A stretch of DNA of 64,000 nucleotides from Thermodesulfitimonas autotrophica (lineage in GTDB: Bacteria; Bacillota; Desulfotomaculia; Desulfotomaculales; Ammonificaceae): NCBI RefSeq assembly GCF_003815015.1, contig NZ_RKRE01000001.1:318460-382459 (forward strand). The letters run 5' to 3'. Both the position numbers and the translations under genes were made by a program. The notes under the pieces are model-generated. The model had not been told where the DNA came from, did no database searches, and was given only the letters and a program-made list of their open reading frames with translations. Positions 16,019-24,665 of this stretch are shown here, one piece after another; position 1 is the stretch's first letter, and every line of letters begins with the position of its first letter.

Positions 16019-16900
16019 CTAAGACGCCCTTCTAATGACCCTGATGGCCTGGCCGTAGATGCGGCCGGCCCCATCTTCGAGCTCAACGTCCGTGACCACC
16101 AGGAGCACGGTGTCGCCCTTCCTGGGAAAAGCGTCGCGCATGTGGCGGCATAAAGCACTTACGCCGGGCTCGAGCTCGACGAATATCCCGTAGCGGACGA
16201 CGCCCGTGACGACCCCCGAACGGTAGGCGCCCTTCGGGTGCCTCCTGGCGGCGTCCGGCCAGGGGTTGGGAACGAGGTCCTTCACGGACACCAGAAGCCG
16301 CTTCTCCTCGGGGTCGACGGACTTTACTTTTACGTCGAAGCGGTCGCCGGGCTGGATGTAGTCGGAGAGCTCGTCCACCCACCCGTGGGAGATCTCCCAC
16401 ACAGGGAGGACGGCCTCGACCCCGTTCACCTCGACGACGAAGCCCCTGGGGACCAGAACGCCGTTTCTGGGGCGGAGATAGGGGCGCCGGGCGACGGCCT
16501 CCACCACGTCCCCGGGCTTCAAGCCCTGCCAGACCTCTTTAGAAAGAGCGTCGATGACGGCCTTCCTGGAGGCGAGAAAGACCTGGTTCTCGAGGTCGAT
16601 GCCGGTGACGACGAAGCAAACCTCCTGGCCGACCAAATTCAAAAGCCGGTTGCGCGCCCGGCGCTCGCTCTCCCCGACCTCGATTCCGGACTCCTGGAGG
16701 GGAATCAGGCCCCGCACGTCGCCCTTCTGGACGGTGAGGCACAAAGCCTTCTCAAGACGGGGCTCGTTGTTCTCGCCGCGAACCCGGAGCGCGAACTTCT
16801 CGACGCCCACCGCGGGCCAGGTGAGGACCATCCTGTTCTGGCGGGAAGCGTAAACCTCCGGCCAGACGTCGACGTGGAACTCCTTCTTTTCCTGAAGCAT
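16019..16900 (-). CDS. S1-domain RNA-binding protein
   Basis: 293 aa, ATG at 16900; an ATG nine bases earlier touches the AAAGGAGG site and is rejected. At least two S1/OB-type repeats are visible: GDVVEAVARRPYLRP...AVLPVWEISHGWVDELSDYIQPGDRFDVKVKSVDPEEKRLLVSVKD and GVVTGVVRYGIFVELEPGVSALCRHM. The repeats suggest RNA binding as in ribosomal protein S1 or YugI. A chromosomal S1 is larger, so this is an accessory RNA-binding factor. It lies next to the coupling-protein gene; a link with the NusG paralogue in transcription control is only inference. Confidence 0.85.
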   Translation of the reverse strand: MLQEKKEFHVDVWPEVYASRQNRMVLTWPAVGVEKFALRVRGENNEPRLEKALCLTVQKGDVRGLIPLQESGIEVGESERRARNRLLNLVGQEVCFVVTGIDLENQVFLASRKAVIDALSKEVWQGLKPGDVVEAVARRPYLRPRNGVLVPRGFVVEVNGVEAVLPVWEISHGWVDELSDYIQPGDRFDVKVKSVDPEEKRLLVSVKDLVPNPWPDAARRHPKGAYRSGVVTGVVRYGIFVELEPGVSALCRHMRDAFPRKGDTVLLVVTDVELEDGAGRIYGQAIRVIRRAS

Positions 16901-17008
16901 GAAAAGCATACCTCCTTTTTGGGATTTGGGAAAGTTTTTTAAAAAGATAAACAGGGACGCGGTGTATGCGCCCTTTTTTACGAGAGGCCACTCAAGGGTG
17001 GAAGGAGG

Positions 17009-18925
17009 TCACCAGAATTTGGTCGCGGTTTCCTGTGGAGAGTGGCTTTTTTCAAGCGCTTCTTTGAAGCCTTCGGGTGCGCCCGCAAGCCCGGAGGGTT
17101 CGGATGCTCTGCTATCGTTTCCGTCCGGGGGCCCTCCGTCAGCCTCCGGCTCCGGGCGCTTCTCCAAAGGCTCCGGGCCCTTTCCCTTAACAGGCCGGCC
17201 GGTCTCTTCCGGGAAGACCACTTTCACGTCTTTATTGGCCCGGTCCAGGGTGCTCCCCAGCGGGTGCTCGGTGTAGTCCAGCTTGTCGATGAGGGCGGGG
17301 GGCAGCCCGCCGAGGATGAGGACGGCCTTCTTTAGGTCAAGGCGCCGGAGCTCGTCGGGGGTCATCAGGTTGCGCGGGGAGGGTGAGCGCATGACCTGGA
17401 CGTGCTCCAGGGTCATCGCCCGGTTCCTCACGGCAACGCGCTCGACGGTGCCCGTGCCCAGCTGGTCGGAAACGTACTTCAAGGTGCTCTGGTCGTTGCC
17501 CCCGAAGAAGAGCTGGGAGTCGCAGCAGGCGACGATCTCCTCCCACTCGTTGCCCGGGAAGCGGTCCCTCAGCTGGGGAAGGTCCTGGGCAATCAGGATC
17601 AAGGACAGCCCCCGGGACCTCACCGTGGCGATCTTCTTCTTGAAGTCGGGAATGATCCCGATGTTGCAGAACTCGTCGAGCACGAACCTGACGGGGACCG
17701 GGCAGGGTCCCCCGCGCCCGTCGGCCAGCCGCACCAGCTTGATGAAGAGAAAGGAGAAGAAGAGGCTGGCCAAAAAGTCAAAGGTGGAGTCGGTGTCCCG
17801 GACGCAGCAGAAGTAGGCGCACTTCTCAAGACCGGGAGCTTCCAGGTCGATGTCGGAGGCCCCGGTGAGTCTCTTGACTTCTTTGTTCTGGAAGACCTGA
17901 ATCCTGACGCCCAAACCCTGGATCACGTCGGCGCGAACCCTCTTGTCGGCCTGGGAGAAGATGTTGTAAGGGGCTTTGGCCGGGTGGTCGGCGGACAAAG
18001 ACCCGAAGGTGAGGTCGAGCTGGTCGAGAGAACCGCAGGAGAGCAGGGCGTAAAGGGACTCCATGTTGCGGTTCTCGGGCGGGTACTCGTTCACGACGTA
18101 GAGGGCAAGGGCCTTCAAAAGGTTCTGCTCGGCGCTGGTCCAGAACTGGTCGCCTCCCACTTTCTTGATACCCGCCACGGTGGTGTTGGCGATGATGACC
18201 TCGGAAAAGAGCTGGGCGTCGATGTCGTTCCTGATCACGCTCATCGGGTTCCAGCGGTCGGAGTTGAGCATGTCGATCAGGTCGAAGACTTTCACGGTGT
18301 AGCCCCGGCTCTCGAAAAAAGGCCTGGCGACAGGAAGAATGTCTTTCTTCGGGTCGGTGACGACGCATGACTCGTTTGATAAGGCGGCCTGGAGAAGGTT
18401 GGGCACGACCAGAGCCCTGGTCTTCATGCGGCCCGGGGGCCCCCAGACGATGACGTTCCTGTTAAGCCTGGGAGAATCAAGCCGGACGGGTTCGCCCTCC
18501 ATCTTGCCGAAGATTATCCCCGGGCCGTGACCGAAGGAAAGGATCTTCTTCGCCTCGGCCTTCGTCAGCCACCTGGAAGTGCCGCACGAGGGGTCCTCGG
18601 TGAACTCCGGCTCCCTCTTCTTGATCCTGAAGAGGGAGGGGAAGGTCGCGCTCAGCTTGAGGACGACCACGAAGCCCGCGGCCCCAACGACAAGGTTGAG
18701 AAAGAGCCACCAGAAGAAGACGCCCTGGAAAGGAAAGACGGCCGCCGCGTAAAAAGGGTTGTGCAGCATTCTCTGCGACAGGGAGGCGTCTTTAAGGAAG
18801 ACGCAGAAGGAGCCGAGTATCCAGGCGTCGAGGATATAGACGAGGAGGGCGACCAGGGCGATTTTCGCCCGGCGGGAGGAGAACAGGGTTTTAAGTTTCA
18901 GGGTCAGGGTGAGGGCGGCCCGCAA
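17009..18925 (-). CDS. VirD4/TraG-type conjugative coupling ATPase
   Basis: 638 aa, TTG at 18925 with GGGAGG 9 bases upstream. Two or three N-terminal membrane segments (about residues 20-45 and 62-95) precede a RecA-like ATPase. The Walker A region reads VIVWGPPGRMKTRALVVPNLL, the Walker B FVLDEFCNIG, and VVTDPKKD matches the DpKgE motif, all typical of type IV coupling proteins. The Walker A departs from the usual GPTGSGKT, with R-M in place of S-G. The protein should dock the relaxase-DNA complex onto a transfer channel. No full type IV secretion set is visible in this window. Confidence 0.9.
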   Translation of the reverse strand: MRAALTLTLKLKTLFSSRRAKIALVALLVYILDAWILGSFCVFLKDASLSQRMLHNPFYAAAVFPFQGVFFWWLFLNLVVGAAGFVVVLKLSATFPSLFRIKKREPEFTEDPSCGTSRWLTKAEAKKILSFGHGPGIIFGKMEGEPVRLDSPRLNRNVIVWGPPGRMKTRALVVPNLLQAALSNESCVVTDPKKDILPVARPFFESRGYTVKVFDLIDMLNSDRWNPMSVIRNDIDAQLFSEVIIANTTVAGIKKVGGDQFWTSAEQNLLKALALYVVNEYPPENRNMESLYALLSCGSLDQLDLTFGSLSADHPAKAPYNIFSQADKRVRADVIQGLGVRIQVFQNKEVKRLTGASDIDLEAPGLEKCAYFCCVRDTDSTFDFLASLFFSFLFIKLVRLADGRGGPCPVPVRFVLDEFCNIGIIPDFKKKIATVRSRGLSLILIAQDLPQLRDRFPGNEWEEIVACCDSQLFFGGNDQSTLKYVSDQLGTGTVERVAVRNRAMTLEHVQVMRSPSPRNLMTPDELRRLDLKKAVLILGGLPPALIDKLDYTEHPLGSTLDRANKDVKVVFPEETGRPVKGKGPEPLEKRPEPEADGGPPDGNDSRASEPSGLAGAPEGFKEALEKSHSPQETATKFW

Positions 18926-19113
18926 GGCCCGTCACCTCCCGGGTCGGAATCTTCGGGTTCGAAAGATTCTTCCATCAGTTCGCGGATGGCTTCCTGGAGG
19001 GAAGTTATCTCCGCAAGCTCTTCGGGCGAAAGAGCCGAAGGGTCGAAGGGGCAAACTTCGTAGCCCCACTCCTCAAGGACGGCGAACAGGTCTCTTTCTT
19101 CAAGCCGGGGCAC
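18904..19113 (-). CDS. small acidic protein upstream of the coupling protein (69 aa)
   Basis: GTG at 19113 is chosen because AAAGGAG lies about 10 bases upstream; the ATG nine bases earlier would touch it. The product is very acidic (EEWGYE, EEAIRELMEESFEPEDSDPGGDG). It overlaps the coupling-protein start by 22 bp and the end of the upstream gene by 14 bp, so the three are translationally linked. Confidence 0.6.
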   Translation of the reverse strand: MPRLEERDLFAVLEEWGYEVCPFDPSALSPEELAEITSLQEAIRELMEESFEPEDSDPGGDGPCGPPSP

Positions 19114-20014
19114 GGGCAACATCTCCTTTCTTTTGGGTTACGGGATCAGAAACGGTCACGATCTCGACGCCCGGGAAAAGCTCCGCAAAACGGGCTTTCT
19201 GGGACTCAAGGCAGACGATGACGTTTCTGCGGCCCTCTTTCTCGCGTACGTGGTCAATATACCCCTGGAGGAGCCTGCGCTTAATCAGGTCGTTAGTGAT
19301 TAAGACGGTGACGAAGGTGCTGCCTCTCTCCAAATCCGCAAAGGGGCGCGGACAAAAGGCAAAGCCGGGAAAGAGCTTCGCGGCCTCCAGGTGGAGCCGG
19401 TCGATGTTGTTCAGGATGGTCACGCCCTGCGGGTAAGGGAGGACGAAGAGCCTGGAAAGGTTCAGGTCTTTAAGAAGGTCAGGCGCATCGAAAGACGAAA
19501 GGGCCGCTTCGTGCCGACAGAGAACAACAGCTCCTGAAAGACCCCAGGCCCGAAGTGCGCTCCAGTCGCGTTTGAGGCTGGCGAGCGTGGAGTTGCGCAC
19601 CTCACCGACAAGGTAGAGGGCGAGCGACCGGCCGTCTTTGCTAATGACCGCGTCAAACCGGGCGTTCCTATAGATGTCCCGGTTGCAGCGTTTCACTTCA
19701 AGGGCGAATTGGAACTGCCAGTTGGACAGGGCAAAGTAAACGTCGGCTATCCTGGCGCGGTGCTCCCACTCCCAATCCTGCCGAAGACGCAGAACTGGGC
19801 CATCAACATTCAATAAACGCAGGCCTTTTGCGGTGACCTGAAGATACCTGGCAAAGCGCCGCAGACAACCGCGCCTTTGAAGCACCTCCAACCGTTTATA
19901 GCCGTAAGTTTCTGTGTCAAAGAAGCGCAATGCCTGATCGGTGCGAAGCACACATCCCCTGGCAAGCAAACACATCAACGCTTTATCCCGTTCCGTTACT
20001 TCTGGATACCGCAT
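19100..20014 (-). CDS. replication-relaxation-like protein
   Basis: 304 aa, ATG at 20014. The N-terminus (ERDKALMCLLARGCVLRTDQALRFFDTETYGYKRLEVLQRRGCLRRF..YLQVTAKGLRLL) is a winged-helix, followed by a domain containing ALEVKR and DAVISKDGRSLALYLVGEVRNS that resembles the nuclease-like half of Replic_Relax (PF13814) proteins. These are found in Firmicutes conjugative plasmids beside coupling proteins, as here. The family name is by eye and moderately certain. Confidence 0.6.
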   Translation of the reverse strand: MRYPEVTERDKALMCLLARGCVLRTDQALRFFDTETYGYKRLEVLQRRGCLRRFARYLQVTAKGLRLLNVDGPVLRLRQDWEWEHRARIADVYFALSNWQFQFALEVKRCNRDIYRNARFDAVISKDGRSLALYLVGEVRNSTLASLKRDWSALRAWGLSGAVVLCRHEAALSSFDAPDLLKDLNLSRLFVLPYPQGVTILNNIDRLHLEAAKLFPGFAFCPRPFADLERGSTFVTVLITNDLIKRRLLQGYIDHVREKEGRRNVIVCLESQKARFAELFPGVEIVTVSDPVTQKKGDVARAPA

Positions 20015-20033
20015 ACCGCGTTATCAGCCTTCC

Positions 20034-20271
20034 TTTTGCGAACCTCTCTTGCAACTCCTTCGCTCTGGCTAATGACTTCACCTAATCCATTTTTGCCTCA
20101 GTTGCAAGAGGCTCTAATGCCCGATCGCTGTAAGGTTTCCTTAAGCCAATTTTCGGGTCGAATTGAGGGGGTTGTTGAGAGGTCACTTTTCGACCCGATA
20201 GAAATTGAGTTTCTTCTTATGTTTATAGGCGATACAGCACAAACCGCGTTAATCTGTTAACTTTTGCGAAC
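20034..20271. other. repeat-rich intergenic region, candidate oriT or operator
   Basis: About 240 bp without a convincing gene, upstream of the replication-relaxation and coupling genes. It holds direct repeats TTTTGCGAAC (20034-20043, 20262-20271), an inverted repeat CTCTTGCAAC/GTTGCAAGAG (20046-20055, 20101-20110), and a 10-bp inverted repeat TCGGGTCGAA/TTCGACCCGA (20153-20162, 20189-20198). It is more AT-rich than its neighbours. Confidence 0.45.
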
Positions 20272-20275
20272 TGTC

Positions 20276-20842
20276 TCAGTTAACTGAAACGTCGAACGCG
20301 TTCAGGAGAGAGGGCAACACTTTTTCTTGGTCGGCGACAAAAATTTCTGTCCGGGGGTGTTTCTCGTCCACCTTTCCGATCACAGTAAAAATCAGCTGAT
20401 CCCAGGAATCACCCTGGACGACCCCGGCGAACCGAAGCCCGTTGATGAGCGAACCGATCGCTCTATTGTCGGGATCCCATCGCCCTTTTCTTGGGAGATA
20501 GGTTACTATCAAACAGGCGGCTTTTTCGAAGAAGATCGTGCACCCGAGTTTTTCTGTAAGCGTTCTGACTGCTTCTGCAACAGGGTAGGTGTAAAAAAGC
20601 CGCAGGTGGCTGTTGTGCAGCACCTCGGATTTTTTAGGAAGATAGTCCTTAAGCACAACGCGCAGTACTCCGTTGGAGTAACTCGCCTGCGCCAGAACGG
20701 TCCGCTCTTCCGGCTTGAGTTCACCCCATTGCTCAAGCTCGTTTTCGACCTTCTCGAGCTCTTCCCAGACCGCGCACCGGAGCTTCTCTACCTCGACGTA
20801 ATGCTTCTTTAAAAAATCCCTGGAGTGATCGAAGATCGACAT
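20276..20842 (-). CDS. RusA-like Holliday junction resolvase (divergent)
   Basis: 188 aa, ATG at 20842. The C-terminal half has RWDPDNRAIGSLINGLRFAGVVQGDSWDQL, matching the RusA pattern D.DN..K...D.L...G...DD. The second Asp pair is partly replaced (GDSWD), so activity is not certain. The N-terminal 70 residues form a helical extension absent from standard RusA of about 120 aa. It would cut recombination intermediates generated by Bet. It lies 3 bp after the NusG-like gene. Confidence 0.5.
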   Translation of the reverse strand: MSIFDHSRDFLKKHYVEVEKLRCAVWEELEKVENELEQWGELKPEERTVLAQASYSNGVLRVVLKDYLPKKSEVLHNSHLRLFYTYPVAEAVRTLTEKLGCTIFFEKAACLIVTYLPRKGRWDPDNRAIGSLINGLRFAGVVQGDSWDQLIFTVIGKVDEKHPRTEIFVADQEKVLPSLLNAFDVSVN

Positions 20843-20845
20843 CAC

Positions 20846-21292
20846 TTAACTGCCCTCCCCTTCAACTCTTTTGAGAGCCTCCACCTCGAACTCCACCGTG
20901 GCTTCCTGGCCCAAAAACACAAAGGTCACCCGTGCCCGCTTCGCGTTCGCCCGCGTAACCACGCCCACCTGCCCGGAAAGGGGGCCTTCGACCACCTCCA
21001 CGCGGTCGCCCTTCTTGATCCGGGGCTTGACGGCAGCGCTCATGAGTCTGTCCAGCTCCTCTTCCGTGACCGAACCCAGCGTCCGTGCTTTAGGGAACCC
21101 CGGGCGCACGTAGCCGTCCGGCCACCAGTCGGCCTCGACGAAGATGTAGCCCGGCGTCAGGAGCTCGCCGTCCCGCTCCGGGACCAGGATGCGCCCGACC
21201 CTGCCTGCCAGTCCGTCGTGTTTTCTCTTCTCCAGGTACTTTCTCACCTTGTTTTCGCTGCAGGGAGGGACCCGGACTGCGAACCATTGCAT
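20846..21292 (-). CDS. specialised NusG paralogue (NGN plus KOW)
   Basis: 148 aa, ATG at 21292 inside the end of the upstream gene, with GGGGGTG 7 bases before. The NGN domain begins MQWFAVRVPPCSENKVRKYL and includes LTPGYIFVEA. The KOW domain reads KKGDRVEVVEGPLSGQVGVV. Chromosomal NusG is usually about 175 aa and lies beside secE and rplK; here it is in a mobile element, like RfaH, UpxY or LoaP, which act as processive antiterminators. Its abundance of terminator-separated target genes in the same element makes such a role attractive but unproven. Confidence 0.85.
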   Translation of the reverse strand: MQWFAVRVPPCSENKVRKYLEKRKHDGLAGRVGRILVPERDGELLTPGYIFVEADWWPDGYVRPGFPKARTLGSVTEEELDRLMSAAVKPRIKKGDRVEVVEGPLSGQVGVVTRANAKRARVTFVFLGQEATVEFEVEALKRVEGEGS

Positions 21293-21525
21293 TGCGACGC
21301 ACCCCCATTGAGGCCGATCTTGGCTCCGGTGGCGACGTGGTGTTTGCCTACGCAGAAACAGAAACCTGCCGGGCTGCGGACCACCGCGAAGTCCGGGGTT
21401 ACCTGGATCACCTTGCCGCGTCTTCCGTAGCCTTCCCAGGGGTCGAGCCTCGCGTCGGGCCACGCGACTATCACGGAATCGCCGGGTTTTATGTTCCGGA
21501 AAAACTGGTCCGTTGCTTTATGCAT
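21244..21525 (-). CDS. small KOW-like protein (93 aa)
   Basis: ATG at 21525 follows GGTAGGAGGTAAACGAA. A segment IKPGDSVIVAWPDARLDPWEGYGRRGKVIQVTPDFAVVRS looks like a KOW or SH3-like barrel. The last 16 codons overlap the NusG-like gene. The pairing of two KOW-type proteins suggests a functional unit. No family recognised. Confidence 0.65.
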   Translation of the reverse strand: MHKATDQFFRNIKPGDSVIVAWPDARLDPWEGYGRRGKVIQVTPDFAVVRSPAGFCFCVGKHHVATGAKIGLNGGASQCNGSQSGSLPAAKTR

Positions 21526-21556
21526 TTCGTTTACCTCCTACCCCCGTCCGGGTTTC

Positions 21557-21817
21557 TCAGATGTCGAAGAAGGCCGCCGCGTCTATAACCGGAGCGTTCT
21601 TTTCGGAGGCCGGTTTCTTTGTGTTCTCCGGCACTGTCGCCGAGAGTGCATCAATTTTCCGCTCCAGGCGCGCCATTCTCTCCTCGATGGCCTCAAGCCT
21701 TGCCCCTATCTCCAGATACCTTACGGCGGTTGCCGCCCGGCTTCCCTCTGACAGTCTCCAGATCCAGTGGGTTACCGGTAAGCGCAACTCCAGTCGTTTC
21801 AAGCCTTTGCGCCTCAT
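21557..21817 (-). CDS. ribbon-helix-helix-like small protein, possible ParR partner
   Basis: 86 aa, ATG at 21817 after GGTAGAGGAGGCC. KRLELRLPVTHWIWRLSEGSRAATAVRYLEIG fits a ribbon-helix-helix DNA-binding fold, followed by a coiled-coil helix (ARLEAIEERMARLERKIDAL) and a flexible tail. The gene directly follows an actin-like ParM gene and the TTACCGGTAA repeats, the place expected for the centromere-binding adaptor of a type II partition system. One repeat copy lies inside its own coding region. Confidence 0.6.
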   Translation of the reverse strand: MRRKGLKRLELRLPVTHWIWRLSEGSRAATAVRYLEIGARLEAIEERMARLERKIDALSATVPENTKKPASEKNAPVIDAAAFFDI

Positions 21818-22022
21818 TTTCGGCCTCCTCTACCGGTAAAAGAGGCCGGTTCCGTTTTAAAAAGAACCGGCCTTACCGGTAAACCGTTGTCAAAAATGCC
21901 GTCCAACCCGCACTACATCAGGCTTTTCTTATACCGGTAATATCGTTTGCGACCTTACCGGTAAGATGGCTCTAAAAATGCCGCTCAAGCCGCGCCGTAT
22001 CAGGCTTTTCCCGTGCCGGTAA
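21772..22022. repeat. TTACCGGTAA repeat array, likely partition centromere
   Basis: Six TTACCGGTAA-type sites at 21772-21781, 21831-21839, 21873-21882, 21932-21940, 21955-21964 and a degenerate one at 22014-22022. Three are perfect 10-bp palindromes. A longer, imperfect 50-bp direct repeat (21891-21940 and 21973-22022) includes the end of the ParM gene, so part of that gene end was duplicated. The position between an actin-like gene and a small DNA-binding protein is typical of parC. Confidence 0.7.
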
Positions 22023-22974
22023 CAAACCTCAAAAACCCCTCCGCGTTTGCCCACTGGGGGTCGGGCAGGACCTCCGCCGCGGGGAACATCTCTTTCAGCT
22101 CCGGGAGGGCCAACGCGCCGCCTCCCGCCAGGTAGAACTTCGCCACGAAGTCGCCCCTCGTGCCGAGAGAAGCCAGCACGCGGTCGGCTATCGCCCGTGC
22201 AACGCTTTTGCGGGCCGCTTCCGCCACGTCCGCAAGATTGATTTCCCTGCCCCGGAAAGTCGCCTTCCCCGTGGAAGTAATTGTCTCCGCTGCAGTCAGG
22301 TCCAGGGGCGCGCCCGTCCTGGCCTCGAACTCGGCGGCTACGGCCTCCAGCATTCCAAAGACGCCGATCTCCACGCTGCCGCAGAGAGAAGAGACGGGCT
22401 TCCCCTGGAAACCTTTCATCTCCACGGTCACGTAGTCCGTAGTCTTGCAGCCCACGTCCACCAAACAAACCAGGCCGCCCTCCGGTAAATTAGAAACCGT
22501 GAGCAGCGCGCCCGCCCCCTGGGGATAGACGATCACCTTCCCGAAGGAGACGCGCGCGAACGGAGACCCGTTTACGGACACTTCGGCGTGCAGCGATTCC
22601 AGGTGCCTGCGGAGGACGTCCTTCTGAGTGCGGTAGTAGGCCACGGGAAGGCCGACCACTAACGTTGCCCCTGATTCTGCTCCCAGCAGCCTGGCGGCGG
22701 TGAGGATCAGCAGGTCGTGGTTCGGGTGTAAATGTTTCTCCCGGTCCAGGGTGAACGTCGCGCCCCGGCCTTCGCGGAGGGCCATCTCCCCCACGAAGTG
22801 CCTGGCGACGGTGCCGTCCACCTTCCTGACCGTGACAACGTGGCCCGTGCCGTTTAAGGAAAGGTCGGCCAGGGGCAATTCCCTGAAGGGAGCCACCACC
22901 GAGGGGATGATCGCCCGCCCGTTAAGAGAAACGGCTTTGGTGTGACTGTAGCCCACGTCGATCGCTATCTGCAC
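22000..22974 (-). CDS. ParM/Alp-type actin-like partition ATPase
   Basis: 324 aa, GTG at 22974 with AAAGGAGCGTGTTGCC upstream. Actin-fold motifs are MQIAIDVGYSHTKAVS (phosphate 1), GGLVCLVDVGCKTTDYVTVE (phosphate 2) and FYLAGGGALALPELKEMFP (adenosine motif). It should form filaments that separate plasmid copies. The adjoining repeats and ribbon-helix-helix protein complete a type II partition module. This argues the element exists at least partly as a plasmid. Confidence 0.85.
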   Translation of the reverse strand: MQIAIDVGYSHTKAVSLNGRAIIPSVVAPFRELPLADLSLNGTGHVVTVRKVDGTVARHFVGEMALREGRGATFTLDREKHLHPNHDLLILTAARLLGAESGATLVVGLPVAYYRTQKDVLRRHLESLHAEVSVNGSPFARVSFGKVIVYPQGAGALLTVSNLPEGGLVCLVDVGCKTTDYVTVEMKGFQGKPVSSLCGSVEIGVFGMLEAVAAEFEARTGAPLDLTAAETITSTGKATFRGREINLADVAEAARKSVARAIADRVLASLGTRGDFVAKFYLAGGGALALPELKEMFPAAEVLPDPQWANAEGFLRFVTGTGKA

Positions 22975-23044
22975 GGCAACACGCTCCTTTCATAATTCGT
23001 AAGTTCCTTTCAAAAAACGGTAATGAATCACCAGGTTTTGCTAT

Positions 23045-23638
23045 TTAAAGTTCTGTCAGCATCCTTATCGCGCGCAGGTCGCGGATGTCGACCACGCGCC
23101 CCATCTCGCGTAATATCTGCCTCCGCCCCGCCGGGTCCTGGACCGCGCTGGCCGGCGCAAGCACGTCCTCAAGCAGTCGCGGCGCGTACCTTCTTGATTC
23201 CGGGTCGAGTGCCCAGAAGACCACGTAAGGCCCAAGAACCTCGTGCAGCACGGCGCACTGCCGCACAAACTCCCACGACGAAAGCTCCTCGGCTCGGCCG
23301 CAGAAGACACACGCTCCGTCGAGGAAGTTGGTGCCTTCCGGAAAGAACTGCTCCGGCGCCTCAGTAAAGGCGACAAGGTCGAAGATGCTTAAGAAGGCCC
23401 GGGCGTAAAACCCTTCCGGCTCGGGCCATAAAGCCCAAAGAATCCTTGTCTTTTTTCTTGTAACCTTGCGCTTTACCGCGATAATTCTGCCGCCGGTCTT
23501 CTCCGCCTGCAGCGCCGCCGCGGCTTGCTTCAGTTCGGACAGGACGCCAGGGATATTGTCATCTTTCGCAACGGCGATCGTGGCCTTCTCTATAAGCCGG
23601 GAGAACCTGATCTGCGCGAGAAGCACGTTCCGGGGCAC
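23045..23638 (-). CDS. hypothetical protein (197 aa)
   Basis: The frame starts at GTG 23638; the ribosome-binding site is weak and a second GTG 15 bases later is possible. The protein has a helical N-terminus and one CVFCGRAEE segment near the middle. No family recognised. It lies between ParM and a small gene encoding a possible receiver-like fold. Confidence 0.6.
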   Translation of the reverse strand: MPRNVLLAQIRFSRLIEKATIAVAKDDNIPGVLSELKQAAAALQAEKTGGRIIAVKRKVTRKKTRILWALWPEPEGFYARAFLSIFDLVAFTEAPEQFFPEGTNFLDGACVFCGRAEELSSWEFVRQCAVLHEVLGPYVVFWALDPESRRYAPRLLEDVLAPASAVQDPAGRRQILREMGRVVDIRDLRAIRMLTEL

Positions 23639-23652
23639 CTTCTTTCTTTGGC

Positions 23653-23946
23653 TTAAAAGGCGGGCATGTAGTTCGGTCGGTTAACGTTAACAGGGGTTGC
23701 GGGCCGCAAAAACTGCTCTACGAGAAACCTTAAATGGCGGGCGCTCCTGGCGAAGACCACGGGCACGTCGCGTTCTTCCCCGTATGTTTTTGCCTTCTCG
23801 TAGAGCTCAAGGCCGCAGTCCACGATTGCAATGATGTCCGCAGGGTCAGACCATGGCCTCACCGGGTTTGCGCCCAGCTTCGAGACCACGGAAGCGGCCT
23901 CTTCAAAAACTTTTTCGTTTTCGCAAACAAGCATAACGTTGTGCAA
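23653..23946 (-). CDS. hypothetical small alpha/beta protein (97 aa)
   Basis: TTG at 23946 is 7 bases after GGAGG. MLVCENEKVFEEAASVV...IIAIVDCGLELYEKAK...DVPVVFARSARHLRFLVE alternates strands and helices like a small Rossmann or receiver-type domain, but conserved phosphoacceptor residues are not evident. Terminator-bounded upstream. Confidence 0.55.
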   Translation of the reverse strand: MHNVMLVCENEKVFEEAASVVSKLGANPVRPWSDPADIIAIVDCGLELYEKAKTYGEERDVPVVFARSARHLRFLVEQFLRPATPVNVNRPNYMPAF

Positions 23947-23960
23947 AATATCACCTCCGA

Positions 23961-23993
23961 GAAAAAGAAAAGGCCCGGCGTCTTGCCGGACCT
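23961..23993 (-). terminator. intrinsic terminator after the sigma-factor gene
   Basis: Minus-strand stem AGGTCCGGC / GCCGGGCCT followed by TTTCTTTTTC, starting 4 bp after the sigma-factor stop and ending close to the next ribosome-binding site. Confidence 0.8.
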
Positions 23994-23997
23994 CTTC

Positions 23998-24585
23998 TTA
24001 GTTGCCACGAACCTCTGGCTGACCCTCCAGTCGTTCTCGGAGCGCCGCCAGCGCGCTGCGGTGTATCTGGCTCGCACGCGCCTCGCCGACGTCGAACTTC
24101 GCGCCGATTTCTTTCAGCCTCTTGCCGAGGAAGTACCGCGACACTACCAGCGCCCGTTCCTGTTCTGGCAGTTTTGATACTGCATCCCTAACCACTATTC
24201 GGTCGACCAACAGGTCGGTTTCGCTCGGCCCGGACAGCCGGTTTTCAAGCTCCTCGATCGAGTAGAAAAGGTTTTCGTTTAATAGCCCGCGCAGTTTCTT
24301 GTGCTGCTTCCACAGGTTCCGCGGCACCCAAAACCACCTGCGGGCGGCGTCCAGGATAGCTCCCTTGAGCCTCTTGTGGGCATACTTGAGGAACGGCACG
24401 CCGCGCGAAGGGTCATATCTTTGCGCGAGCTCCACCAGCGCCACGACGCCCGCGCCTTCGAGTTCTTCGCGGACCATCCAATCCCGGGGCGCGACGTCAT
24501 AGGCGAGTTGCCGAACATAAGGGAGATTCTCTAAGACCAACTGCTCCCAGTCGAAAGGTTCTTCGCGGACCGCAGTTGCCTGCAC
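23998..24585 (-). CDS. RNA polymerase sigma-70-family factor
   Basis: 195 aa. GTG at 24585 is chosen because AAGGAGGT lies just upstream; the earlier ATG frame contains that site internally. Region 2 is clear (LENLPYVRQLAYDVAPRD...EELEGAGVVALVELAQRYDPSRGVPFLKYAHKRLKGAILDAARR) and region 4 follows (VVRDAVSKLPEQERALVVSRYFLGKRLKEIGAKFDVGEARASQIHRSALAALRERL). It resembles the FliA/SigB group without a clear region 3. It lies directly upstream of nothing with a recognisable promoter, so its regulon is unknown; the adjacent surface-protein gene is the closest candidate. Confidence 0.9.
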   Translation of the reverse strand: MQATAVREEPFDWEQLVLENLPYVRQLAYDVAPRDWMVREELEGAGVVALVELAQRYDPSRGVPFLKYAHKRLKGAILDAARRWFWVPRNLWKQHKKLRGLLNENLFYSIEELENRLSGPSETDLLVDRIVVRDAVSKLPEQERALVVSRYFLGKRLKEIGAKFDVGEARASQIHRSALAALRERLEGQPEVRGN

Positions 24586-24618
24586 CACACGACCTCCTTG
24601 AAGTCTCATTTTAAGTCT

Positions 24619-24659
24619 CGAAAAAAACGAAACCCGGCGACCTTAAAAGTCGCCGGGCG
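24619..24659 (-). terminator. intrinsic terminator after the SLH surface-protein gene
   Basis: Minus-strand stem CCCGGCGAC / GTCGCCGGG (perfect 9 bp) followed by TTTCGTTTTTTTC. Confidence 0.85.
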
Positions 24660-24665
24660 TTTCGC